Below, piece after piece: positions 35,461-44,179 of a stretch of DNA of 64,000 nucleotides (positions are counted from its first letter, which is position 1; every line of letters begins with the position of its first letter). The notes under the pieces are model-generated. The model made no database searches, was not told the DNA's origin, and was given only the letters and a program-made list of their open reading frames with translations. A program made the translations under genes and the position numbers. Source of the DNA: UBA4782 sp034430215 (GTDB lineage: Bacteria; Chloroflexota; Anaerolineae; Anaerolineales; Anaerolineaceae); the NCBI GenBank assembly GCA_034430215.1, contig DAOUFE010000036.1:62001-126000 (forward strand), given 5' to 3'.

Positions 35461-36294
35461 ATGCTAAATACCATCTACTTCGCTGACAACCTGGAAGTCC
35501 TTCGTACCCTCCCCACCGAATCAGTTAACCTGATCTACATCGATCCCCCATTTAACACTGGTAAGTCCCAGACACGCACCCAGATCCGCACCGAGGAAAA
35601 TGCCAATGGCGACCGCACGGGATTTCAAGGCAAGCGTTACCAGACGGTCAGGATCGGTTCAAAAGGCTACAACGACCTGTTCGATGATTACCTGGCATTT
35701 CTCGAACCGCGTCTGGTTGAAGCTTACCGCATCCTGAAACCGGATGGTAGTTTGTATTTTCACATAGATTATCGCGAAGTACATTATTGTAAGATATTGC
35801 TAGATCAAATATTTGGTCGTGAGAGCTTTCTCAACGAGATCATCTGGGCGTATGATTATGGCGCTCGAACAAAAAAGAAATGGCCCCCCAAGCACGACAA
35901 TATTCTCTGGTATGCCAAAGATCCCGATCAATACACTTTTAATGTAGAGGACATTGAACGCATCCCCTATATGGCTCCAGGGCTGGTAGGACCAGAAAAA
36001 GCAGCCAGGGGTAAACTGCCAACCGATACTTGGTGGCATACCATCGTCGCGACCAATGGAAAAGAGAAAACCGGCTACCCTACCCAGAAACCCGTAGGAG
36101 TCCTTCGCAGGATCATCATGGCTTCATCCAATCCAGGAGATGTAGTGATGGATTTTTTTGCAGGCAGCGGCACCACTGGTGAAGTATGCCTGGAGTTGGG
36201 TCGCAGTTTCATTCTGGTAGATAACAATCCACAGGCTATCGAGGTAATGAAAGAAAGGTTTTTAAATATCGCAAATATTGAGTTTATTGCTTGA
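35461..36294 (+). CDS. Orphan site-specific DNA-methyltransferase, beta class
   Basis: 277 aa amino-methyltransferase (N6-adenine or N4-cytosine). Catalytic motif IV DPPF lies at residues 28-31, and the SAM-binding FAGSGTTG lies near residue 232. This IV-TRD-I order defines the beta class. The intervening region (about 110-200) contains the putative target-recognition part, IIWAYDYGARTKKKWPPKHD and TDTWWHT. No restriction endonuclease or specificity gene flanks it. A regulatory, defence-remnant or mobile origin are all possible. Recognition site unknown. Confidence 0.88.
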   Translation: MLNTIYFADNLEVLRTLPTESVNLIYIDPPFNTGKSQTRTQIRTEENANGDRTGFQGKRYQTVRIGSKGYNDLFDDYLAFLEPRLVEAYRILKPDGSLYFHIDYREVHYCKILLDQIFGRESFLNEIIWAYDYGARTKKKWPPKHDNILWYAKDPDQYTFNVEDIERIPYMAPGLVGPEKAARGKLPTDTWWHTIVATNGKEKTGYPTQKPVGVLRRIIMASSNPGDVVMDFFAGSGTTGEVCLELGRSFILVDNNPQAIEVMKERFLNIANIEFIA

Positions 36295-36329
36295 AAAAAT
36301 TAGGGGCAATTCGTGCTTTAATATAACAA

Positions 36330-37163
36330 ATGAAATTAAAATTGTATCTTTTCATAACATTCATATTTACTATCCTCCTGTCATCTTGCGGTGCTCGGAA
36401 GGTAGATACGTACGCTACCGAAACTGCCATTGTGAACAACATTTTTACCACATGGACGGCAGCAGCAGCTATGGTGACGCCCCTGCCTTCTAATACCCCC
36501 ATCCCCGAGATTGTCGGTACGCCCACCCCTTGGCAAACGCCCACCCCTATGCCGGTCGCAATTGTTAAGTCAGCTGGTTTGAATCTTCGCGAAGGTCCCG
36601 GAACAGATTTCCTCTCCATGGAACTTCTCACTACTTCAAATACGCTGTTGGTGATCGGTCAAACAGGCATTTGCAATTGGCTGAAAGTAATCGCTCCATC
36701 TGGAAGAAAAGGCTGGGTAAGTGGTGGAGATTACTACGTTTCTCTGAATGCTCCTTGTGAACAGATCCCTGAAGCTGCTTACCAACCAGTAAATGGCACA
36801 AGGTTGGTCGACTACCGAACTTACGCGGGTGCCGGCATCCTCAAACTGACCAACCCCTTGATCTCTGATGCGGTGATCATTCTTACGAATATGTCCAGTT
36901 ATCCCATACTGGCGATATACATTCGTGCTGGTGAAACCTATACGATCGAGGGTATTCCTGAAAGTACTTATGAGGTGTATCTGGCGGTTGGAAACGGCTG
37001 GCTGGGTGATGAGATGGTGTTTGAAGAAGATCTGGGAAAATACTCGATACTCGATCTTTATAATGTAACAACTGCAAATAACGAGTATTCATTGATTATC
37101 TCGACTGAATCCGGCGAGGCTGCTCCAGTCGAATCAGATGCATTTCCTTCTTTAACTCAATAA
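36330..37163 (+). CDS. Bacterial SH3-domain lipoprotein
   Basis: 277 aa. The lipobox is ILLSSC (C20), followed by a Thr/Pro-rich linker. The SH3 type 3 domain (about 78-135) reads KSAGLNLREGPGTDFLSMELL and LKVIAPSGRKGWVSG. The C-terminal 140 residues (GTRLVDYRTYAGAGILKLTN, YIRAGETYTIEGIPESTYEVYLAVGNGW) form an unassigned beta-domain. It probably binds cell-wall material. A TTTAAT box ends 7 nt before the ATG and no ribosome-binding site is seen. Confidence 0.78.
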   Translation: MKLKLYLFITFIFTILLSSCGARKVDTYATETAIVNNIFTTWTAAAAMVTPLPSNTPIPEIVGTPTPWQTPTPMPVAIVKSAGLNLREGPGTDFLSMELLTTSNTLLVIGQTGICNWLKVIAPSGRKGWVSGGDYYVSLNAPCEQIPEAAYQPVNGTRLVDYRTYAGAGILKLTNPLISDAVIILTNMSSYPILAIYIRAGETYTIEGIPESTYEVYLAVGNGWLGDEMVFEEDLGKYSILDLYNVTTANNEYSLIISTESGEAAPVESDAFPSLTQ

Positions 37164-37205
37164 TTAAAATGAGCAGTCACGCTCTGACAATGGATTTTTT
37201 GGATC

Positions 37206-38147
37206 TCACTGCTTCAGTGAATAAAGTCTTCGATGAATTTCGCTCAAAGCCTTCACCTGTTCCGCTGCATGGTAGGATGAACGCACTAAAGGCTGGCTTT
37301 CCACCCATTTGAAGCCTATTTCCAAACCATACGCCTTTAGCTCTGCGAATTCCTCCAGGGTGTAATATCGCTCTATCCGTAAATGATTCTTGCTGGGCTG
37401 CAGGTATTGCCCAATTGTGAGAATATCCACATTCCAGGAGCGCAGGTCTCGCATCACCTTCTTCACTTCATCTAATGTTTCCCCCAGCCCTACCATTATT
37501 CCTGATTTGGTGAGCACTTCGGGTGCCAGCATTTTTGCATTAGTCAATGTTGCTTCAGACCAGCTATACCGGTCTTGAGGCTGAACAATTTTGAAAAGCC
37601 TGGGTACTGTTTCAATATTGTGATTTAAGATTTCCGGGCGTGCCTGCATGACAATGTTCAGAGCTTCCACACTTCCCTTGAAATCCGGGATCAACACTTC
37701 GATCGAGCATCCAGGAAAGACCTCGCGAATGCGCTGAATGATCATGGCAAAAATTGGCGCGCCACCATCACGCCGATCATCCCGATTAACGCTGGTGATG
37801 ACTGCATGGTGCAAATTCATTGCCTTTACTGCCTGTGCCACCCTTTCGGGTTCCTGCCAATCCAATGCTCCGGGTCTTCCATGCTTGATGTCACAAAATC
37901 CACAGGAGCGGGTGCAAACATCACCCAAGATTAAGAAAGTTGCAGTCCCGTTGCCCCAACACTCTCCCATGTTCGGGCAACCCGCTTCTTCGCATACAGT
38001 ATGAAGTTCTTTCTGGCGCATCAAGTTTTGCAGCCAGGTATAGGTTTCACCAGCGGGTGGCTGCACACGAATATACTCCGGGCGTCGTTGAGGAGTGGTA
38101 TCCACTTTTTCAGGATTTATTCTTTCACGGGTAGGATTGTTAGCCAT
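37206..38147 (-). CDS. lipA: Lipoyl synthase
   Basis: 313 aa radical-SAM enzyme that inserts two sulfurs into octanoyl-carrier domains. The auxiliary cluster ligands are C52, C57 and C63 (CEEAGCPNMGEC), the radical-SAM cluster is C78, C82 and C85 (CTRSCGFC), and the C-terminal RSSY motif is present. ATG 38147 has AGGAGAG upstream; an in-frame ATG at 38165 would place that site inside the coding region. lipB is not in the window. Confidence 0.96.
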   Translation of the reverse strand: MANNPTRERINPEKVDTTPQRRPEYIRVQPPAGETYTWLQNLMRQKELHTVCEEAGCPNMGECWGNGTATFLILGDVCTRSCGFCDIKHGRPGALDWQEPERVAQAVKAMNLHHAVITSVNRDDRRDGGAPIFAMIIQRIREVFPGCSIEVLIPDFKGSVEALNIVMQARPEILNHNIETVPRLFKIVQPQDRYSWSEATLTNAKMLAPEVLTKSGIMVGLGETLDEVKKVMRDLRSWNVDILTIGQYLQPSKNHLRIERYYTLEEFAELKAYGLEIGFKWVESQPLVRSSYHAAEQVKALSEIHRRLYSLKQ

Positions 38148-38163
38148 GCTCTCTCCTGCTGTC

Positions 38164-38192
38164 ATTATAGCCAGTTGGGATATCCTTGTAAA
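38164..38192 (-). promoter_or_regulatory. Promoter of lipA
   Basis: On the minus strand TTTACA (38192-38187), a 17-bp spacer and a perfect TATAAT (38169-38164), with the ATG at 38147. It overlaps the divergent rsmI promoter region. Confidence 0.7.
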
Positions 38193-38206
38193 TCAAACTG
38201 ACATGA

Positions 38207-38212
38207 TATACT
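38207..38212 (+). promoter_or_regulatory. -10 box of rsmI, leaderless layout
   Basis: TATACT with a TGA extended -10 ends 6 nt before the rsmI ATG at 38219; no ribosome-binding site is present. Confidence 0.5.
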
Positions 38213-38218
38213 AGCCCT

Positions 38219-38881
38219 ATGCTTTACCTTGTAGCCACACCCATTGGTAATCTCGGAGATATTACCCAACGTGCCCTCGAAGTATTGGGGAGTGTGGATT
38301 GGGTGGTAAGCGAAGATACCCGTAAAACCGGGCATCTGTTAAACCACTTTGGAATCAAGAAACCTCAATACTCTTTCAACGAGTTCAATGAAAAAAAGAT
38401 GCTGCCACAGGTCTTGGAGCTACTCCGTAATGAAAAAAATGTTGCACTGGTTACCAATGCAGGCACTCCCGCCATTTCGGATCCCGGATTTATCCTGGTT
38501 CGCGCTGCCCTGCAGGAAAATATTCCCCTCACAGCCATCCCAGGCCCCACCGCATTAATCGCCGCGTTGATCCTATCCGGGCTTCCCGTACACAGCTTCA
38601 CCTTCCGGGGTTTTGCCCCTCACAAAGCAGGTCCTCGCAAACGATTTTTAGAAGTGGATAAAGAAAGCCCTCATACTCTGGTATTTTATGAAAGCCCCTA
38701 TCGCCTTGAAGCCTTTTTAAAAGATGCCATAGAAGTTTATGGTGATCGCCAGGCTGCCATCGCCAATGACCTCACCAAATTTTATGAAAATGTCAGCCGC
38801 GGGCTGCTTTCAGAACTGGCAGCTGGTATTGCTGGAACTACTTTGAAAGGCGAATACTGCGTGGTGATTGCAGGCAAATGA
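38219..38881 (+). CDS. rsmI: 16S rRNA (cytidine-1402 2'-O) methyltransferase
   Basis: 220 aa tetrapyrrole-methylase-fold enzyme that 2'-O-methylates C1402. The core is complete: LYLVATPIGNLGDITQRALEVL, VSEDTRKTGHLL, TNAGTPAISDPG, and the YESPYRL segment. It ends at KGEYCVVIAGK and lacks the extra C-terminal domain of about 60 residues of the E. coli enzyme. It overlaps rsmE by 4 nt, so two modifiers of the decoding region are co-expressed. Confidence 0.92.
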   Translation: MLYLVATPIGNLGDITQRALEVLGSVDWVVSEDTRKTGHLLNHFGIKKPQYSFNEFNEKKMLPQVLELLRNEKNVALVTNAGTPAISDPGFILVRAALQENIPLTAIPGPTALIAALILSGLPVHSFTFRGFAPHKAGPRKRFLEVDKESPHTLVFYESPYRLEAFLKDAIEVYGDRQAAIANDLTKFYENVSRGLLSELAAGIAGTTLKGEYCVVIAGK

Positions 38882-39621
38882 CACCCCCGCGATTTTATAT
38901 TCCTCCTGAATATATACAAACCCCGGTGGTTACCTTTCCACCGGATCGCTGTTCACAGATCAATAATGTTCTGCGCTTGAAAACAGGCGACCTGGTGCAT
39001 GTTTTCGATATCAGCGGAGCAGAATATCAGGTTCGCCTGACAGTTGTGCAGCGTAATGATGTTCAGGGAGAGATCATAACAGTCCTCCACCCACAAACCG
39101 AACCCGCCTTAGCACTCGAATTATGGGTGTGTGCCAGCCGTCGTGAAAAAATTGAATGGATCATTCAGAAATGCACCGAGATCGGTGTTTCCAGTTTCCG
39201 TTTTTTAGTCTCAGAGCGCAGCCTTGTACAGAAGGTGGAAGATATTCAACAAAAGAAAGATCGTTGGCAACAGATCGCCATGGAAGCTGCAGAACAATCC
39301 GGAAGGATTCACGTACCTGAAATACTTCCCCCGTTTCATATTCAACAAGCATTATCTCTATCTACTAGAGCTGATACGCTTAAATGTATTGCCTGGGAAC
39401 TCGACCGGCAGCACACGATCGATCAGCTACTTCAGCAAATTATTCTTCCGCAAAAAGTGATCCTGGTTATTGGACCTGAAGGCGGATTAAGCGATGCAGA
39501 AGTACAGTTTGCTCTGGATAATGATTTTCACGCCATTACATTGGGAAATCGTATCTTTCGCCTGGAAACCGCAGCGATGGTTGGCTGTGTTCTTATTCTA
39601 AACGCTTTCCATACGTTATAA
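38878..39621 (+). CDS. rsmE: 16S rRNA (uracil-1498 N3) methyltransferase
   Basis: 247 aa SPOUT-family methyltransferase. An N-terminal PUA-like domain (RFYIPPEYI, VLRLKTGDLVHVFD) is followed by the knotted domain with KIEWIIQKCTEIGV, AAEQSGRIHVPEI, VIGPEGGLSDAEV and LGNRIFRLETAAM. ATGA overlap with rsmI. Confidence 0.94.
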   Translation: MTPPRFYIPPEYIQTPVVTFPPDRCSQINNVLRLKTGDLVHVFDISGAEYQVRLTVVQRNDVQGEIITVLHPQTEPALALELWVCASRREKIEWIIQKCTEIGVSSFRFLVSERSLVQKVEDIQQKKDRWQQIAMEAAEQSGRIHVPEILPPFHIQQALSLSTRADTLKCIAWELDRQHTIDQLLQQIILPQKVILVIGPEGGLSDAEVQFALDNDFHAITLGNRIFRLETAAMVGCVLILNAFHTL

Positions 39622-39685
39622 CAAAAAAGACTCTGCTCCGTTAAAGTGTGTCTGCATTTTTCCATGTTTTTGGGAAAATTAAGAA

Positions 39686-42112
39686 TTACATTCCATCATC
39701 CGCTGGTGGAACGGTAGGTCCAAAATCCAGCACCTCACGCACCTGGCTGTTGGTTTGCGAAGGTCCGATGATCCCCTGTTCTTCCATTGTATCGATCAGG
39801 CGCGCCGCCCGTGTATAACCTACGCGCATCCTTCGCTGCAGCATGGTGATCGATGCCCTGCCCTCTTTTCTTACCAGATCAATGGCTTCTGACAGCAACG
39901 GATCCCCATCTACTTCGGCTTTCATCTCTTCGAATAGTGGTTTTTGTGTAAGAGGCAACCCTTTAGGCAACGATTCGGTCATCTCTGGTGCAGGCATATT
40001 TGGCTGCAAGGCTTTTACCCGCTCGGTCTCATCTCGCCAGAATTCCACCAACCGCTGGATCTCGCTATCAGATACAAAAGTACCTTGCACACGTACAGGT
40101 GCAGGCGAATCAGGTGCCTGATAAAGCATATCACCCTTGCCAAGTAATTTTTCTGCGCCAGGCTGATCCAAAATGACCCGACTGTCAACGTTGGATGCCA
40201 CAGAGAAGGCAATACGGGCGGGGAAATTCGCCTTGATGATACCGGTAACCACATCCACCGATGGGCGCTGAGTGGCAATGATCAAGTGAATACCTGTAGC
40301 ACGTGCTAATTGTGCCAGACGGGCAACCGAGCGCTCGGTCTCCTCCGGCGCAAGCATCATCAGGTCAGCCAATTCATCGATCACTACCAGCAGATATGGC
40401 AGTCTTTCGTCTGGATGACGGTTGTTGTATTCCTGAATATTACGTGAGCCGTTTTGAGAGAACCGGTGGTATCGGCTATCCATCTCACGCAGCACCCATT
40501 GCAATGCACCAATCACCCGCTCAGGTTCCACAACCACCGGTGCCAGGAGATGAGGGATGCCATTATAACCGGTCAATTCCACACGTTTAGGATCAACCAG
40601 GATCAAACGGAGAGTTTCGGGAGAATTGTGGATCAGAAAACAACAAAGCAGTGAATTAACACATACGGATTTACCGCTACCGGTAGTCCCTGCGATCAAT
40701 AAATGCGGTAGTGAAGTAAGATCGCCCGCGATCGGTTTTCCTGCGACATCTTTTCCAAGAGCAAAACGTAAAGGTGGTCGCTGCTTTCGGAAAGGATCAC
40801 TTTCAATCACTTCTCGCAGTGAAACACTCGTAAAGCTTGTATTGGGTACTTCGATCCCAACATAATTGCGGCCAGGAACCGGCGCCTGGATGCGGATACG
40901 GGGAGCAGCTAGAGCCAAAGCCAGGTCATCTGCCAACGCAGCAATGCGAGCCACACGAACTCGCGTTTTCCCTGTTCTGCTTTCTACGAACTCCGGTTCT
41001 ACCCCAAATTGGGTTACAGTAGGGCCCCGGTGAATTTCAACTACATGGGCTGGTGCACTGAAAGAGCGCAGTGTTTCTTCGATTAATCTAGCCCGGTCAT
41101 TATCCAGGTTGGCCACCTGCATCAGAGGAGAAACCGAATTGAGGATCCTTTCTATGGGTGGCAAATTCCAGATTGTACTGGCTGGGAGTTTCACTTCCGG
41201 TTGAATATCCAATGCTGGTTCCACAGCAGGTACCGTTAGTTTTTCGACAGACTCTTTTTTCACTGCCGGGTGAATATTCTTGCTTTTCGCTGTTACATCT
41301 TGGTCGTGGGTAGATTTCAATGGACGAAGGGGTTGAAAGGTCGGAGGTAATTCAACCCTTTCAGAGGTTTCTTTATCAATGGTTAATTTTTTCTGCTGTG
41401 CTATCTGATGCAATTCCGGTTCATAGGAAGAGGCAGACCGGTTTCCTCTACGTAATGAGCGGATCAGATCAGTAAAAGAGATGTCGAAAGTCAGAATCAA
41501 CGCCAGGATCAGCCAGGTGATCAGAATGACGATCGAACCAGCTTCTCCAACCATGGCAATCAGCAGCCACTCAACTGCGCCACCAATATATCCACCCCCT
41601 GAACCATTCTTTGCTGCCAGCCAGATGTCATCTCCGAACTTAAAAACGCTCAACCATCCAAAGAAATTTAATAAGAGCAGGAAAATTCCTAATAAGCGTT
41701 CAGCAGAAAGCTGTGGCAATCGCTCGACATGACGAAATAAAAGCCAGGCTCCAAAACCCAATAGAGAAAGTGGAAGGACAAACGCACCCCACCCTGCTGC
41801 CTGTTTAAGAACTGTTACCCAGGCAGAAGTGAGAGTCCCCTGCGAACGAGAGATCATGCTGAGAAGGGTTAACAACCCCAGCAATGCAAGGATGACCCCC
41901 AAAATATCCAATTTGCGTTCCGGTGAAATCTGTTGCCAGAAAGAGGGTCCTCTTTCCACTTCCGGTACGGTACGGCGTTGACGTTGCGAAGGATTTTTCC
42001 GAGTTGTTTTTCCCGTCGCACGGGGGCGTGAACTTTTCCCCCGGTGTGCCATAGTACCACGGCTGGAGGATGATCGTGTGTTGCGGGTATTCGTGCTTCT
42101 GGTTGGGCTCAT
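39686..42112 (-). CDS. ftsK: DNA translocase FtsK/SpoIIIE
   Basis: 808 aa septal DNA pump for chromosome segregation. The N-terminus is basic, then about four membrane helices (about 60-205), a linker, the alpha/beta motor with Walker A GTTGSGKSV near residue 480, the LIIATQRPSVDVVTG segment, and a C-terminal winged-helix gamma domain (ASITMLQRRMRVGYTRAARLIDTME). ATG 42112 was chosen; an in-frame TTG at 42133 is possible but has no better ribosome-binding site. It lies 74 bp after the NUDIX gene. Confidence 0.95.
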   Translation of the reverse strand: MSPTRSTNTRNTRSSSSRGTMAHRGKSSRPRATGKTTRKNPSQRQRRTVPEVERGPSFWQQISPERKLDILGVILALLGLLTLLSMISRSQGTLTSAWVTVLKQAAGWGAFVLPLSLLGFGAWLLFRHVERLPQLSAERLLGIFLLLLNFFGWLSVFKFGDDIWLAAKNGSGGGYIGGAVEWLLIAMVGEAGSIVILITWLILALILTFDISFTDLIRSLRRGNRSASSYEPELHQIAQQKKLTIDKETSERVELPPTFQPLRPLKSTHDQDVTAKSKNIHPAVKKESVEKLTVPAVEPALDIQPEVKLPASTIWNLPPIERILNSVSPLMQVANLDNDRARLIEETLRSFSAPAHVVEIHRGPTVTQFGVEPEFVESRTGKTRVRVARIAALADDLALALAAPRIRIQAPVPGRNYVGIEVPNTSFTSVSLREVIESDPFRKQRPPLRFALGKDVAGKPIAGDLTSLPHLLIAGTTGSGKSVCVNSLLCCFLIHNSPETLRLILVDPKRVELTGYNGIPHLLAPVVVEPERVIGALQWVLREMDSRYHRFSQNGSRNIQEYNNRHPDERLPYLLVVIDELADLMMLAPEETERSVARLAQLARATGIHLIIATQRPSVDVVTGIIKANFPARIAFSVASNVDSRVILDQPGAEKLLGKGDMLYQAPDSPAPVRVQGTFVSDSEIQRLVEFWRDETERVKALQPNMPAPEMTESLPKGLPLTQKPLFEEMKAEVDGDPLLSEAIDLVRKEGRASITMLQRRMRVGYTRAARLIDTMEEQGIIGPSQTNSQVREVLDFGPTVPPADDGM

Positions 42113-42186
42113 AAGCAAATGGGTTACCTTCAATCCATAAACAAACGTTCTACCGTATTATTCTATCATACGCGCAGAAAAGTGTT

Positions 42187-42678
42187 TTATTGGTTCAAGG
42201 AACCTAATATTTTCGAAGTACTGGAAAAAGCCAGGGGAGGAAGATTATTGAGATCAAAGAATGCAACCTGGTCAGCATCATCACCCGCTTCTAAAGTACC
42301 ACTTAAAACCTTAGCTGTATAAACAATCAGGATATCCGCTCCCCGTTTATGTTCATGAACAGAAAATACATCAAATAGTTTTGTGATCTTAACCTGTAAA
42401 CCCGTCTCTTCCAGGCATTCACGGCAGGCTGCATCCTGCGGATCTTCATGTGCATTAATAAACCCTGCCGGTAAAGACCAACAACCTCGATGTGGATCAT
42501 TGATCCTGCGAGTGAGCAAGACATTGTTATTTTGTACAATCAGTACTGCTACAGCGACTTTGGGATCAGCGAAATAGATCCAATCACAATCTTCACAGAC
42601 TGGGCGTTGCAAACCAAAGAGCAATTTATAGGTTACTTTTTTCCCACAATAGGGACAGAATTGTATTCCTTGATTCAT
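42187..42678 (-). CDS. NUDIX hydrolase with N-terminal zinc ribbon
   Basis: 163 aa. A CxxC...CxxC zinc ribbon (FCPYCGKK, VCEDCDW) precedes a full Nudix box: G at position 1, then E of HEDPQ, and RECLEETGL. It hydrolyses a nucleoside-diphosphate derivative; the substrate is not predictable. ATG 42678 overlaps the anti-sigma stop (ATGA). The frame continues upstream, but that part overlaps the anti-sigma gene and was rejected. Confidence 0.88.
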   Translation of the reverse strand: MNQGIQFCPYCGKKVTYKLLFGLQRPVCEDCDWIYFADPKVAVAVLIVQNNNVLLTRRINDPHRGCWSLPAGFINAHEDPQDAACRECLEETGLQVKITKLFDVFSVHEHKRGADILIVYTAKVLSGTLEAGDDADQVAFFDLNNLPPLAFSSTSKILGSLNQ

Positions 42679-43568
42679 GTGCTGCGTTTCTTGAACCACA
42701 ATACCAGGCTCACCATTCCTAATCCAAGAGTAATTAAACCCAACCCTAGAGTTAATCCCCAATCGGATAAATCAAATTGAGTCTCTGTTGGAGTTGGTTC
42801 TGGTTCCTGTACAACTTCCGGTTCGACCTGTTCAGAGATCCTCAATCCAAGGATAGGCCCACTGGAGATGACTTTGTACGGTTCTGTTGGTACTTCAGGG
42901 GTCGCCACCGAGCGTGTTTCATCAGTTACTTCTGTCTTAGAGGGAATGATCACTGTAAATCCATTGACACCTGACCTTGCTATTGGAGTCACCACACTGA
43001 TCATCAAGCCGTCACCACCCAACCCAGGACCTTCTGCACCGCCTCCTCCACCACCGATACCGGCTCCACCACCTTTCCCTGTTGCAAGTGGATATGCATT
43101 GGTGATAGCAGATGCATCCCCCCAGATGATGATCGGTAGCGCGTTGCTCATATCTGCCTGCGTAGAGGGAGTTTCAACTGCTTCAAGAACTGGTGTAGAT
43201 GCCGCCATTTCCAGCGGGGCTTCAGCGGTTTTCATCTGCATCGGTAGGAAGCGAATGAGCAATGTGATCACCATCAACACTGCAGTTACCAGAGTGGCAT
43301 AACTAAAAACAGGCACCCAGCGATTCGAAGTTGTCTTTCTGGAGATGCCAGTTACCATTGTTGGCTTCAGGGTAAAATTTCGTGGGACTTTTACGGGTTT
43401 GACCTGACGTAATAAATAGCACGTGCGTTTTAATTGCATCAATGAATGACGCAATTCAGCATCTTTTTTCAGTTGGGCTTCTAACTGTGCAATTTGCTTT
43501 TCATTCAATTGCCCATCGAGGTACATGGATAATGCAATTAAATCTTTAGACGAGATGGGCTGCTTCAT
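42675..43568 (-). CDS. Putative anti-sigma factor, two membrane segments
   Basis: 297 aa. The N-terminal cytoplasmic domain (DLIALSMYLDGQLNEKQIAQLEAQLKKDAELR) matches anti-sigma domains but lacks the HxxxCxxC zinc motif. One membrane helix lies at about 84-106. An extracytoplasmic region contains a Gly-rich run (about 165-190), and a second membrane helix lies near the C-terminus (about 272-292) followed by KKRST. It overlaps the ECF sigma gene by one base (TAATG), the usual arrangement for a cognate pair. The two-helix topology is atypical. Confidence 0.78.
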   Translation of the reverse strand: MKQPISSKDLIALSMYLDGQLNEKQIAQLEAQLKKDAELRHSLMQLKRTCYLLRQVKPVKVPRNFTLKPTMVTGISRKTTSNRWVPVFSYATLVTAVLMVITLLIRFLPMQMKTAEAPLEMAASTPVLEAVETPSTQADMSNALPIIIWGDASAITNAYPLATGKGGGAGIGGGGGGAEGPGLGGDGLMISVVTPIARSGVNGFTVIIPSKTEVTDETRSVATPEVPTEPYKVISSGPILGLRISEQVEPEVVQEPEPTPTETQFDLSDWGLTLGLGLITLGLGMVSLVLWFKKRST

Positions 43569-44179
43569 TATTTACTTACCTCATCATCAAGACGAAATCG
43601 ATCGGGCAAGAGTTCCCAAAATTTTTGCAGGCAATCCTGTAATTTCAAACGAGCGCGTGCCAGGCGGCTTTTAATCGTTCCCAGCGGGCGTTTGATCACT
43701 TTTGCCACTTCTTCGTAGTCAAAACCCTGAACATCTACCAGCACAACAACAACTTTAAATTCTTCAGGTAAATTAGCGAGACAGTGTTGTACCGCATGTT
43801 CTAGATCAGCCTGCTCAACAGTTTCTTCAGGGCTTGCAGAACCATCAGCCAACCAGGTTGGCGATTCGATCTCCTCTTCTGTATCATCATCGACAGGTTC
43901 AAGGGGAATAGTTGGATGACGTTTGATACGTCTCAACTCGTCATAGCAGGCGTTAGTCACGATCCTCATCAACCATGCCTTGAACGACCCGCCTCTGAAT
44001 CCGTTCAAGTTCTTATACGCGGAAATGAATGCGGTCTGGGTAATATCTGCTGCAGAATCTTCATCCGACAACAGGCGATAGGCAACATTAAATGCCATCT
44101 CTTGATATGCAAGGACAAGCCTGTTAAATGCATCCAGGTCACCCCGCGTTGCATCCTGGATCAAAACCTGTTCATCCAT
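43568..44179 (-). CDS. ECF-family RNA polymerase sigma factor
   Basis: 203 aa. The sigma2 region is DAFNRLVLAYQEMAFNVAYRLL, with the ADITQTAFISAYKNL and FRGGSFKAWLMRIVTNACYDELRR core. An acidic inter-domain linker leads to the sigma4 region, LPEEFKVVVVLVDVQGFDYEEVAKVI and GTIKSRLARARLKL. It starts inside the end of the TPR gene (8-nt overlap, ATGGATGA) and is coupled to the anti-sigma gene. The regulon is unknown. Confidence 0.93.
   Translation of the reverse strand: MDEQVLIQDATRGDLDAFNRLVLAYQEMAFNVAYRLLSDEDSAADITQTAFISAYKNLNGFRGGSFKAWLMRIVTNACYDELRRIKRHPTIPLEPVDDDTEEEIESPTWLADGSASPEETVEQADLEHAVQHCLANLPEEFKVVVVLVDVQGFDYEEVAKVIKRPLGTIKSRLARARLKLQDCLQKFWELLPDRFRLDDEVSK

Noticed and set aside
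42679..42762. Longer N-terminus for the NUDIX protein
   Set aside because: It overlaps the anti-sigma C-terminus in another frame; the ATGA junction at 42678 fits the zinc-ribbon start.
43010..43302. Plus-strand Pro-rich frame opposite the anti-sigma gene
   Set aside because: It is the shadow of the Gly-rich segment on the minus strand.
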